64,000 nucleotides of DNA from Lantana camara (taxonomy: Eukaryota; Streptophyta; Magnoliopsida; Lamiales; Verbenaceae): NCBI GenBank assembly GCA_037501455.1, contig CM074860.1:47006501-47070500 (forward strand). The letters run 5' to 3'. Within the stretch, counting starts at the first letter, position 1; each line of letters starts with the position of its first letter. Under the pieces are notes generated by a model. That model saw only the letters and a list, made by a program, of their open reading frames with translations, was not told where the DNA came from and made no database searches. A program made the position numbers and the translations under genes. Of the stretch, positions 32,211 to 43,102 are shown one piece after another.

Positions 32211-34376
32211 CTATCCCGTGACTGCTTTAGTCAAGATATCTGCCAGTTGCTCCTCTGATCTGATGAAGGGAAGTTCGATAGTTCCATCTTCAAGTTTCTC
32301 TTTTATGAAGTGACGATCAACTTCTACATGCTTTGTTCTATCATGCTGTACAGGGTTTTCCGAGATACTGATGGCAGCTTTATTGTCGCACTTCAATCGG
32401 CCCGGACCAAGTGGGGCCATACCAATCTCAGTCATTAGTTTTCTCAGCTAGATGAGCTCTGTAACCGCCTTCGCAATACCTCGGAACTCAGCTTCCGCAC
32501 TGGATAGGGCTACCACTTTTTGTTTCTTGCTCCTCCACGTTACCACGTTTCCCCCGACCATGGTAAAAAATCCAAAAGTGGATCTCCTGTCGTTTGGGTT
32601 ACCCGCCCAGTCTGCGTCTGTGTACGCCTCAATCTCCAAGTGGCCATGTCTGCCGAACATGATCCCATTTCCTGCAGACCCTTTCAAGTACCGTATGATC
32701 CTCATTACTGCCTCCAAGTGATCTTTCTTTGGTTGGTGCATGAACTGGCTGACTACCCCTACGGCATACGCAATATCTGGTCTAGTGTGGGATAAATAGA
32801 TCAGTTTCCCGAATAGCCACTGATGCCTCTCTTTCTCTGTTGGCTCCCCGTCTCCTTCAATTCTAAGTTTATGGTTTAGTTGGATCGGAGTGTCGGCAGG
32901 TTTGCAATCTACCATCCCGGTTTCTGCAAGTAAGTCGAGGATGTACTTCTTTTGTGAGATAAAGATTCCTCATTTTGACCGTAGAACTTTGATTCCCAGA
33001 AAGTACTTCAAACCTCCTAGGTCCTTCATCTCAAATTCTTTGAACAAATTTTCTCGGAGCCTTTCTATTTCCTCAACCTTACTCCCAGTGATGATCATGT
33101 CATCAACATAGATGATCAGACATGTAATCAGATTTTCCCTCCTTTTTAGGAACAAAGTATGGTCGGAGTTGCTTTGTCTGAACCAATATTACTGCATTGC
33201 CACTGTAAACCTCCCAAACCACGCTCTTGGGGACTGTTTGAGACCATAGAGTGCCTTCCTGAGTCTGCACACCTCGTTTCCCTAAAATTGATCGGTGAAT
33301 CCTGGTGGTGCTTCCATATACACTTCCTCTGCTAGGTCACCATGTAAGAATGCATTCTTCACATCGAACTGGTGAAGTGGCCAGTCCTGGTTGGCTGCAA
33401 CAGACAGAAGGACCCGGATAGTATCTAACTTTGCTACAGGAGAGAAAGTCTTAGAGTAGTCAATTCCGTATGTCTGGATGTATCCTTTTGCTACAAGGTG
33501 GGCCTTATACCGTTCCACGGTGCCATCTGCTTTGTATTTGACCGTGAACACCCACTTGCACCGTACTGGCCTCTTGCCGTGAGGTAATTCACATATCTCC
33601 CAAGTCCCGTTCTTGACCAAGGCATCCATTTCAACGTTCATAGCTTTCCACCATGCTTTATCTTGTACAGCCTCCTGTACAGAGCTTGGGATCCGTTCCC
33701 GATAGACATTTCCCACAAGTGTTTTGGCTGCTTCTGACATACTCCCCTTGACCATATTCCCTACTGGGTATCTGCTTATTCGGGACCTTTGATCAGGTGA
33801 ATATCGATTTGGGGGAACCCCTCTGTTATTCCTTTGTGGCAGGGTGTACCTGTTACCTACTACATCGTCCAAATCGGGATTAACAGTACCAGTTGCTTCT
33901 TCAGGAATTTGAATAGGAATAGCAGAAGAAGAGTTCACGGGTTCACTTACCTCAGCTTGGACTTCGTACGGGAGAGGATGATTGGTGGTGGTACTGAGAT
34001 CAGGAGGGGAACGGATATGCCAGTATAGAGAGTCACTCGGAAGCTCCCCCTGAGTGCTATGCTGGCTCTGAAAGAAGTACTCAGTCTCTAGGAATTCACA
34101 GTCCATAGTGACATGCATGCGGCGAGTAGCAGGATTATAACAACTGTATCCTTTCTGATGAGGTGCATATCCAACGAAGACACATTTTACTGCACAGGGA
34201 TCCAACTTGGTCCGTTCAGATTTCGGAACATGCACAAAGACAGAACACCCAAATACACGGGGTGGTATTGTGAGAAATGCCTGGATGTCAGCTTGTGTTT
34301 GGAGGACCGACAGAGGAGTTTGTCGATCAAGTACTCTGATGGGCAATCTATTGGTGAGATAGGCGGCAGTTGCCAC
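32211..34376 (-). pseudogene. copia-C integrase C-terminus, reverse transcriptase and RNase H
   Basis: One frame with in-frame stops at 33,282 (TAG), ~33,190 (TAA), ~32,956 (TGA) and ~32,438 (TAG). It starts in the integrase C-terminal part ([15 protein letters not shown], then [11 protein letters not shown]), passes to RT ([19 protein letters not shown], the palm Asp in [12 protein letters not shown], catalytic YVDD at 33,099-33,110) and RNase H (YTDADWAGNPNDRRS, SSAEAEFRG, KHVEVDRHFIKEKL, ADILTKAV). Catalytic residues visible in RT and RNase H are kept. Several stops are simple transitions from expected codons, such as TGA for CGA and TAG for TGG. Confidence 0.9.
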
Positions 34377-34409
34377 TGCTTCGGGATAAAAATGACTGGG
34401 TACGTGAGA

Positions 34410-35177
34410 TTATGTCATGATGGCACGAGTCATCTCTAGTAATGTCCGATTCTTGCGTTCGGCTACTCCATTTTGCTGAGGTGTATGTGGACAGGTTATT
34501 TGGTGAACAATCCCATGTTCTTTCATAAATTCGTGCATCTGTTGATTAACATACTCGCGTCCATTATCGGATCGAAATACTTGAATTATCTTTTTAAACT
34601 GAGTGTTCACTATTTTACAGAAAGCAACAAACGTCTCATAAACTTCTGATTTGTGTTTCAGAAAATAAATCCAAGTCATTCGGGAAAAATCATCAATAAA
34701 TAAAAAAAAGTACTGAAATCGACTTTGAGTAGCTACCGGGGCAGGTCCCAAAACATCGGAATGAACTAATGAAAAAGCAGATTCAACCCGAGTGTTTATC
34801 GATTTAAATGAAGTCCTATGACTCTTTGCAACTGAACAAGTTTGACAAGACAAATTTAAATGCTGACTATTCAAAAAGAGAGCTGGAAATAACACCCACA
34901 GATACTCAACAGAAGGGTGCCCGAGACGTCGATGCCATAACCAAATCTGAGTGTCTTTAGTTCCTTGTGATAGCAAAGCTCTGGAAGTAGGACCCATTTC
35001 GTCCACATAATATAATCCGTCCCTCTCAGTACCACGCCCAATAATCTCCTTCGTACGAATGTCCTGTATCAGGAAAAATTTAGGATATATCAGCACTATA
35101 CAATTCAATTCCCGTGTCAAATGGCTCAAGGACAACAATTTTGAAGAAAAAGAGGGAATATATAGACAATTTCTCAA
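34410..35177 (-). pseudogene. copia-C integrase core
   Basis: 255 codons in the same frame as the rest of pol. The zinc domain reads WLWHRRLGHPS ... LSCQTCSVAK. The catalytic triad is complete: Asp in VHSDVLGP, Asp in FRSDNGREYV, Glu in QQNGVAERKNRTL. It is bounded by a TAG stop near 35,216 and a TAA near 34,386. Confidence 0.9.
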
Positions 35178-35229
35178 TTTTAGCTTTGGTGAGAGATCAA
35201 TAGATCCCTCCTACTCAACTTGTACTAAT

Positions 35230-35375
35230 TCCCCGTTTGCTATCTGAATATGGGATTTTCTTAGAGTGATGGGTTCACATAAATCTGTAGGAACATAGGT
35301 TATGGTATCTGTTGCTCCACAGTCGAAAATCCAATATCATAAATTTGGAGGGCCATTTTGTTCATCATGGGGCAA
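35230..35375 (-). pseudogene. copia-C protease with altered active site
   Basis: In the gag-pol frame between stops. The retropepsin motif reads WIFDCGATDTITYVP, where copia proteases have D-S-G or D-T-G; the codons lie at 35,316-35,324. A Ser-to-Cys change at the active-site turn, plus stops on both sides, implies an inactive protease. Confidence 0.75.
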
Positions 35376-35726
35376 TTATGGAAACTTCTCAGTACATAAA
35401 TGCCTATTTGCAATTAGGGAAAAATTTGAAGCATAAGAACTAAATAACCTAGGGTTTGGGATTTCATCCCCTAACCCTTTACCTCTTTCGGCTGGAGATA
35501 CAGAGGGTCCAATCCCCATAGCAGCGGCGGCGCTGCCCGGCCGATTCCCTGTCGTCGTCGCACCGGTAGCCACCGCATTGGGGTCTCCTCTGTTTTGGAC
35601 GACACCTGCGGTGGTTTCCGCCTGTCCGTCGCCTCGCGCCGCCCAACCTGTTTTCCCTATGGCGGCGCTGGCCCATTGATTTCCTCCACTCTTTGTGCCC
35701 ATATCTGTTTTCGGGCTACCCTCCCA

Positions 35727-36686
35727 TCAGTCGGGATAGCCGATAAGTTCAAAGCACCCTTCCTTTGTATGCTTGGGCTTTCCACAATGGTTGCACTTGA
35801 GTCCAGATTTGTCTTCTCGCGGTGATGACCGGCACCCGGACCCGTCAGAGTGTCCGGGACCGTCTGAGCGTGGTCTGTTATCGCCCCTGTTTCTTTCCCC
35901 TTTTTCTCTTCGTGCAACAAGCCCAGATCCGATACCCGATGATGATGGGTGTTCATCGCTGCCGGTTGCCGCCTTCAGAATTTGGAGGCGGACGGCCTCT
36001 CTTCGGACGGTGGCATAAGCAGACTCCACTGAGGGTTTACTTTCTTGCTTCAAGATGTCCCGTCGGATCGGGTCGTATCGTTCATCCATTCCTGTGAGGA
36101 ATTGATGCAGCCTTTGCTCCTGGGTGATTTGGTTGAATATGGTTATATCTTCGGGGCATTTCGCTAGATTAGGTTGCTTCCTGTCTATTGCCATCCAAAT
36201 GGCTTGCAATTTGTTCCAGAATTCTTCCAGGGTGTCGGTGCCCTGTTTCTGGGTGTTTGCTCTTCGATGAAGATCAAAGAGTTGCATCGGATCTGACCCG
36301 CTTCCATATGTGGTTGAGAGTCCGTCCCACAGTGCCTTCGCCGTCGGATACTGTAAGATATTATTTATTAAGTTTACCTCTATATTTTCTATGAGCCATG
36401 TGAACACGTTCTGATCAGTTTGCTCCCACTGATCATATGTTGGATCTACTTGCGCCGGAGCTGGTGGAATTCCGGTTAGGTGTGATCGGCAGCCCCTGCC
36501 CCCGATCGCCATCTTCATCAATCGGGCCCATACCGGTTAATTATCGCTGTTTAATTTGAATCCAATCGATAGTTTATCGGAATTGGATGAATTTTGTTGG
36601 GTTTGGTTGTTAAGTAACAGATTTGCAATCTGTGCCGCGAGGTCGGGATTGATTTCTTAAGGTTTGGTTTCAACAATTTTTGACAT
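35727..36686 (-). pseudogene. copia-C gag
   Basis: An open stretch of 264 codons (36,521-35,727) continues upstream in frame to an ATG at 36,686 through two TAA stops. It has the copia capsid region (VFTWLIENIEVNLINNILQY, ALWDGLSTTYGSG, LEEFWNKLQAIWMAIDR, LHQFLTGMDERYDPIRRDIL), a basic/Ser-Gly linker, and a CCHC zinc knuckle (35,754-35,795) followed by ELIGYP. The TGA at 35,727 stands where the family has Trp (TGG), after which the frame stays open through a low-complexity Gly/Ala-rich linker (35,702-35,376). Confidence 0.9.
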
Positions 36687-36777
36687 GTTTGGTTTTGTGC
36701 AGATTTTGGCTAACTAGGGTCGAGAAAGGTATAGAGATGATGATGTTTTAGAGCTGAGTCCCAAGAAGGTTAACACT

Positions 36778-36789
36778 GCTCTGATACCA
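36778..36789 (-). promoter_or_regulatory. primer binding site of copia-C
   Basis: Minus strand TGGTATCAGAGC touching the 5' LTR with no gap. Confidence 0.92.
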
Positions 36790-36960
36790 TGTTAAGTTGT
36801 AAAGAGTAGGAATTGTTTTCATTGATTCATTGTAATTCTGTAAGGATTACAGTGTAGAAGAGAATAATATAGCTAGAGATCCCTACAAGTCAGGGATTGA
36901 CAAATCACATCTAATTAGGAAAAACAGCAATTATCCCAAATTTACTCTTATTTCCTAACA
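36790..36960 (-). repeat. copia-C 5' LTR
   Basis: 171 bp, six differences from the 3' LTR. Confidence 0.93.
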
Positions 36961-37480
36961 CTGTCCATGAGTCGTGGGGTGGCTATGTGAAACCTATTAG
37001 TTCCTAGTTTCCTGATTAATTACTTTAAGTAATTAATATTTCATGGTTAAGAATGGGCAATGTCCGCGAGTCGTGGGTCATCCGGACTAAGTTTAATCAT
37101 GATCTTATGATTGATAGGTTCTCCTTAACGCCTAAGTAAATATGGATGTCGCACGAGTCGTGGGTCCATATTGAAAGATGGGTGATGCAAAAATGTTACT
37201 AAGAGTTCTATAGAGATGGAATTGGGAAGTCGTACCTACCTAAGGCTTTATTGAGGATGTCCGCGAGTCGTGGGTTCAAAATAAAGTGCTTGGGATCTTA
37301 GTACCCATTTGGAAAGCAAGTTTCCTCTAAGATCGTTGGGATTTTAAGATCTTCTAAAAACAGTGGGAGCTACATATGATTGAAAGACCTAAATCCTGTG
37401 TATTACGTTATTATTCAACATGCTTACATTTTCTCTCCTTAGCATTTAGGTTGTAGTTTTGTGATTCTATACAATGTGAA
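36961..37480 (+). other. copia-B leader, right part with repeated dyad motif
   Basis: Four copies of the GTCC(G/A)(C/T)GAGTCGTGGG motif at 36,963-36,979, 37,062-37,079, 37,147-37,167 and 37,260-37,276, matching the four in copia-A's leader in spacing (about 99, 85, 113). The third copy has the same extra bases (GTCGCACGAGTCG) as one copia-A copy, so the array is homologous copy by copy. Confidence 0.8.
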
Positions 37481-38190
37481 ATGCAAACCCATTCGTATCA
37501 ATTCTTAAGTCAAACAAGTGGACTAAGTCCTAACTAACTCTAAATGGCTTCGGATCCTAAAATTCAATTTGGAATCCGAAAAGTGAAAGTGTTCTCTATA
37601 AGGCTAGATTTTCAATTACTTGAAAATTTGACCTGGGCCAAAAGAGAAGCAATCTAAAGTGAATGGATTTTTCCAATCACTTCAGGGTAATTGTACCTCA
37701 AAAACGTTATAGGGTATAACATTACGGAATTATTCCATATTCCAATGAGGGTAGAAACGTGCATGAACGAGGATCTTGCATCCACGATCATTCACTGAGA
37801 AACGAGTTCTTATTATACTAATTGCTCGCGTTGCTTCCACCATTATTTAACCCTTTTATGCTCAACTAGAATGATGTCATTGTAGCATAGTTAATCATTT
37901 AGTTGATAACAGTTGAGAACATCCTTAAGAAGGACTTAAAGGTGTGATGGTTAAATCATCTTCTAAACACACTAAGGTAAAGGCTTGAAGGCCTAAAGAA
38001 GAAGAAACCCTTAAAGCCCGATTAAGGGGTAACTAAAGGGGCACGCCCAAAAGACATCTAGAGATCAAAAGAAGGACGTTTGCTTCTATAGTAGCAAATA
38101 AGGGCTTAGAAAGGGAACTGCAAAGAGTATGGGTACTATAGTAGCAAAAGTAATTCAGGTCGTAGCTTGAATAAATTCTCATAGTAAAGC
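37481..38190 (+). pseudogene. copia-B gag relic
   Basis: Aligns by eye with copia-A gag from its ATG (37,481, same local context after GATTCTATACAATGTGAA) through the GTCAAACAAGT block to the zinc-knuckle region at ~38,070 (GACGTTTGCTTCTATAGTAGC against GATGTTTGCTTCCATTGTGGC in copia-A). The conserved Cys codon TGT of the knuckle has become TAG. The frame is destroyed by many indels. Confidence 0.65.
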
Positions 38191-39639
38191 ATTCAACAAA
38201 AGGTAGAGGTAACCACGACTGCACAGGACAAGAGAAGAGTAACTAACAATCCTGACTTAACAAAAGACCTCCTACAGCTTCAAGATACCTCTAGGAAGCG
38301 CCGGGCTGCCTACCTGAAACCATGAGGTCAGAAAACAGGGTAGAGGTATTATTCAAAGGGACTAACTGAGGTAATTTGCAGTAAGAAAGAGTAGTTGAAC
38401 TTGTGGGATTTTGAAAGGTTCTCTTAGTAACTTTTCTCAAACCGGAAGGAAAATTCTTTTATCTTGAAATGGGATTTTTCACAAGCACACACAAGCACAC
38501 ACATCAGAGGTTCTGGTTCATGCATACATTATAAACGGGGAACAAGATACGGGATATTTTCAAAATATGAACCAGACTTTAAAACCAAAGTTTGCCCGCA
38601 AGCTAGGCTATATCCATCCTTTACTCCTCAAAAACATTTACAAATTTGGTATCGAGATCCGTTAGGACTCCGACACCCATAATCACATGGACCACCCCTT
38701 CTCCCCTTATTGTCGCGCCCAGATAGCTACCCCGCGGTGACGTGCGAAACGGGAGGAATTTACCACCTCTCCCGACCTTCGATGTGGAGTAACCAACCTC
38801 CGATTAAACCATCACCAAGGTCAGTACGGCGGCCAGTATCATAGTAGCCATTGGCGCACGCCTCCCGGTCTACTACTAACCATACCGCCAGGGCCCAACA
38901 GAACAAAATTTCCAAAGCTTGCATTCGAAATAACATAAGTGCATAAGCACACAGAGTTCAGAAGACTGAACCTTTAATCAAAGCAGTATAACAGTGAACA
39001 GAACGTATATCAGAGATCGTTGACTTTAAACTTGAAGCCTTATCCCAAAACGGGAAAACGTTTAACTTGAAAGATAAGAATCTTTGCACCCGAAGGCGTT
39101 GATTTTGAAATCATTTGAATACGTACGAATATTCATGGTTCCAGTTGAAATAGTTTAAACCTCACCTATTTATTTAGATAAGTTGATAGTTGGTAGAAGA
39201 CAGGGTTCACACAGTACCCTGCGGATCCCATAACTCGGTATTATCTCCTGTAAGAGGCAGACTACCATGAGCTTAAGGATCTAAGTCCCACACATGATTA
39301 ATGATGCATGATTGAGTGCGGGTAGTCAAGTATTGAAGTATAAGATTGAAAAGAATACGACACACTTAAACAAGGAATAATCCTTCCCAAAGAAAGGATT
39401 CGAGTAAACGATTAGTCTCATTAGAAAGCTCGTGTCAAAAGCTTAGGGGTATGTTCTTAGGGTCTTAGAACAACCCTAATGTGAACTTTGAAATCTACTT
39501 TGATCCCTTATTTTTGAGAGTTTTCGAAAAAGGCTTTGACCGTTGAATTCGTCTCTTTGAAATGATCAATTAGGTTAAAAGTCAAAATTCTTGGTCAAGG
39601 TCAAAGTCAAAGGTCAAGGGTCAAAGGTCAAAGGTCACT

Positions 39640-39935
39640 ATTCAAGTATACGGTATATATACGGTATCTATACAGTACTTATACTGTATGTATACGTGTA
39701 TTTATATAGTATGTATACGATATTTATACTGTATGTATACGGTATTTATACGGGGATACCTACCGTATTTATACAGTATTTATACAAGGTACATACAGTA
39801 TTTATACAAGAATACATGCGGTATTTATACTAGAATACATACGGTATTTATACAAAAGTACATATGTATTTATTAGGGAAATACACATAGTATTTATACG
39901 AAAGTATACACGTATTTATACATATTGGAATCAAA
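39640..39935. repeat. GTATTTATAC minisatellite in gypsy-E LTR
   Basis: Irregular tandem repeats of ACGGTATTTATAC / GTATGTATAC-type units, period near 10-12 or 22, next to tandem GGTCAAA repeats (39,597-39,638). Open frames over it are repeat artefacts. Confidence 0.85.
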
Positions 39936-40266
39936 TACGTATACGTATGTTATACATGTATACCATAACATATATCAATTGGTCAAGTAATTATGTAACA
40001 ATTAATTAAACATGTAACATTTAACACTATAGGTTATACTTTAATTATGTAACATTAGATAACATGTAACATTTAATTAAATCATGAAATAAATTAAATT
40101 ACCTAAGTATGATCATAAAATAATTAAAATGTAACATATAACATGCTAGCATAATTGTCACATAATTAATTTGTCACAAAATTAAATTATGTAACACATT
40201 TAAGGGGGAGAGAGTGTGGCGTGAGGATGGTTGGTGTGGGGGGAGAAAATGAGACCCCAACACACT

Positions 40267-40274
40267 TATTTATA
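40267..40274 (-). promoter_or_regulatory. TATA box of gypsy-E LTR
   Basis: Minus strand CAACTATAAATAAGTG; the same CAACTATAAATAG core occurs in solo LTR F at 56,382-56,389. Confidence 0.75.
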
Positions 40275-41031
40275 GTTGTAGGGAAGGACTAGAGTGCAAA
40301 TAATATTTATTTTAGGGACTAGAGGTGGGGTATTTTGTGAAATTTCCAAAAATAGGTTTCCTTCTTTACATAATTGTCACAGCAGGGGTATTCTGGTAAT
40401 TCCACCTTACTCCTGTGTATTTTTGAAGTTGGAAAAGTGCCCAAGAGCTAGGAAATAAAATTAGCTTCGAAATGGTTACTCACGGGTCAAAATCGGACGT
40501 ACGGTTTAAAAGTTATAAGCTTCGGAAGATTTGATTTTCTTGAATTTCGAAAATTAATTAAATTATGAAATAAATACTAGGATAAAATTTGAAGGTCCGA
40601 AAGGCTTTCCAAAAATGTAGAAAAAATCGAGGAACGTTATGGTGATGATCTCAAGGGCTAAATCATTCTAACGAAGGAAATATTTCTTATCGACGGAAAT
40701 TCTTATTTGAAAATAAATTCTTAAATTGCTCTGGACACATAAACGAAACCTCAAAGAATTGAAAAGAGAGTTGAAAAATCCTAAGAAGATAGGTATAGGT
40801 TCTTTAAGGTCTCTTGAATCAAACGGTATAGTGCTGGTTCGGAAATAAATAGTGCTCTTAGGGTTTAAAGGTAGTTTTCCCCCTTTTGGCCACCTAATAT
40901 CACATATGAGCACTCAATTCATGTAGGGATGCATGATATGAATTATTTTAGGTACGGATCAAGTTCTATAAATGCCCTTACGTTGCCCTTAGCTTACCTT
41001 TATTGATCCGACCCCGAACCGGACTGTCACA

Positions 41032-41050
41032 ACCTCCCCTCCTTAACAAG
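41032..41050 (-). promoter_or_regulatory. polypurine tract of gypsy-E
   Basis: Minus strand CTTGTTAAGGAGGGGAGGT directly beside the LTR start, preceded by the GAGGACAGATT block common to this group. Confidence 0.85.
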
Positions 41051-41074
41051 AATCTGTCCTCAGATTCTCCTCGC

Positions 41075-42947
41075 GATCTCTGAACAATTTGGGATAGTGT
41101 TTTTGCATCTTTTCTTCAGTTTCCCAGGTAACCTCCTCAGTACCGTCCCTTTTCCATAAAACCTTAACCAACGGAATCTTCTTATTTCTTAATTCTTAGA
41201 ATTTCTTATCCAGTATCTTAACCGCCTTCAACTCGTAGGTTAGATTAGGTTCTAACGGAACTTCCTCTACTGGCACCACTTGTGCCTCATCGGCAAAGTA
41301 TTTGCGAAGTTGGGATACATGAAAAACATTATGGATTCCTGTTAAACTTGTTGGTAGATCTAGACGATACGCTGTTGGCCCCACACGTTCCAGTATCTCA
41401 AAAGGTCCTATGTATCTAGGGTTCAATTTTCCACCTTTTCCAATCCTTGTGAACCCTTTCCTTGGCGATGCTTTCAGAAACACTTTCTCACCCACATCAA
41501 ACTCTAAATCCCTTCCTCTTTTGTCGGCATAGCTCTTCTGTCGGTCCTGGGCGGCTTTCATTCTTTGCCTGATTATCTGAATCTTTTCTGTAGCCTTTTC
41601 AATCCATTCGAGTACTTTGGCCCTGGGAGTTCCCTCAGAGGTATCCCATGTCTCATCCATATCCCAATATAATGGAGATCTGCATTTCCTCCCATATAAG
41701 GCTTCATATGGAGCTGCTTGAATTGAAGCCTGATAACTGTTATTGTATGCAAACTCCACGAGGGGTAAACAATCTTTCCAACTATCTGAAAAATCCAAAG
41801 CACACGCTCTTAACATATCCTCCAGATATTTAATCAATCTTTCTGACTGCCCGTCTGTCTGCGGGTGCACCGCTGTGCTGAAATGTAACTTGGTTAGCAT
41901 CAAGCTTTGAACATTTTGCCAAAGTTGGGAAGTAAACTTTGGATCTCTGTCAGACACTATACTCACCGGCACTCCATGTAATCTCATAATTTCCTGTTGG
42001 TATAGTTTCGCTAAGGATTTAACTTTATCCGTAGTCTTGACCGGTAGGAAGTGTGCTGATTTTGTCAATCTGTCAACTATGACCCATATACTGTCTTGTC
42101 CTCCCTTAACTTTAGGTAACCCGGTAACAAAATCCATGGTTATTTGCTCCCACTTCCATGTAGGAATTGGTAGTGGTTGTAACTTTCCTGCTAGTTTTTG
42201 GTGTTCTGCTTTAACTTTTTGACAAGTTAAGCATTTCTTGACATATTCAGCAATGTCTCTTTTCATTCCGTTCCACCAAAACTGCTTCTTGAGATCTTGG
42301 TACATCTTTGTTCCTCCAGGGTGTACTGTATAACGTGTCTTGTGTGCTTCATCAAGTATTTCCTTTCGGATAGCTGAAGGCACACAAATTCTGTTCTTAT
42401 ATCTCAAGGTTCCATCTTCACCTTTACTGAATTTTGTCTCATCATCCTTCTCCTTGGAATTGAGACACTTCTTAATCCATCCGTCCATAGCTTGTGTCTT
42501 TATCAACCGATCCTTCAGCGGTGACGAAATTATTAGATTTGCCAACTTAGCTCTAGGAATCACTTGAGCTGGTTTTCTCCTACACTCTATTGGGTGTCCT
42601 TCGACATGCGCTATACTAGCCTTTCGACTCAATGCATTAGCCACCACGTTAGCCTTTCCAGGATGGTATTGAATTGTACAATCATAGTCTTCCAGAAATT
42701 CCATCCACCTTCTCTGTCTCATGTTTAGCTCTTTTTGAGTGAACAAGTACCGTAAAATTTTATGATCCGTGAACACTTCAAAGGTTACCCCATACAAGTA
42801 ATTTCTCCATTTTGCGAGGGCAAAGACGATCGCTGTTAGCTCCAAATCATGGGTGGGGTAGTTGGCTTCATGTGGTTTACGCTTTCTTGATGCATATGCT
42901 ATCACCTTTCCATACTGCATCAGAACGCATCCTAACCCTTCTTTCAA
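41075..42947 (-). pseudogene. gypsy-E RNase H, integrase and chromodomain
   Basis: A long open frame (42,947-41,196, 583 codons). RNase [44 protein letters not shown]. Integrase: zinc region around [12 protein letters not shown] ... CLTCQKVK; the DDE triad is complete ([29 protein letters not shown]). Then the GPFEI tail and [16 protein letters not shown] after LDKKF at 41,196 cuts off the chromodomain, which remains readable in the same frame at ~41,195-41,075 (IPLVKVLWKRDG, EEVTWETEE). Chromodomains steer chromovirus integration to heterochromatin. This is the best preserved coding part of the element. Confidence 0.92.
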
Positions 42948-43102
42948 AGCATCGGTGTAAACGGTGTAACTTTCCTTCCCTTCTGGTAATGTTAGTACAG
43001 GTGCGGTAGTTAATCTTTTCTATAATTCCTGAAAACTTTGTTCGCATTTCTCTGTCCATACGAACTTTCCTTCCTTCTTGGTTAACTGAGTAAGTGGTGC
43101 AG

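Larger units (their letters stand above)
31977..36960 (-). mobile_element. copia-C: compact copia element with 171-bp LTRs
   Basis: A 4,984-bp minus-strand Ty1/copia element inserted into the leader of copia-B. Both LTRs are 171 bp with TGTTAAG...CCTAACA ends and differ at 6 positions (~3.5%). The flanking pentamers are CTGTA (31,972-31,976) and CTGTC (36,961-36,965), a 5-bp target duplication with one change. Primer site and polypurine tract abut the LTRs. Gag-pol is one continuous frame of ~1,490 codons from 36,686 to 32,211, interrupted by about eleven stops but with no net frameshift. The zinc knuckle followed by ELIGYP, and the RT, differ from copia-A/D, so this is another lineage. Confidence 0.93.
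6396..38215 (+). mobile_element. copia-B: old host copia element of the nest, 3' truncated
   Basis: A Ty1/copia element of the same broad group as copia-A, on the plus strand. Its 5' LTR (about 2.24 kb when the inserts are removed) runs from TGTTGGGAATAATGCCC at 6,396 to TTTTCCCAACA at 30,281 and is split by copia-A and copia-D. A tRNA-iMet primer site follows at 30,284. The leader is split by copia-C. A degenerate gag follows at ~37,481. Similarity to copia-A ends near 38.2 kb, where gypsy-E LTR sequence begins, so pol and the 3' LTR are missing. The left flanking pentamer is ATACG; its partner is lost. The exact 3' limit is uncertain by a few tens of bases. Confidence 0.75.
38215..41031 (-). 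repeat. gypsy-E 3' LTR, truncated
   Basis: In the sense of the element it starts TGTGACAGTCCGGTTCGG and runs ~2.8 kb. It is collinear with solo LTR F (55,319 to ~58,790) on the other strand, sharing for example the TATA region, a CCGGCGG/GGCGCACGCCTCC block and the GGTAGAGGTATTA block. About 400 bp of the LTR 3' end present in F are missing. The left limit is approximate. Confidence 0.8.

Noticed and set aside
39591..39876. Tyr/Ile-rich open frames
   Set aside because: Translation of the GTATTTATAC minisatellite in several frames; a repeat artefact.
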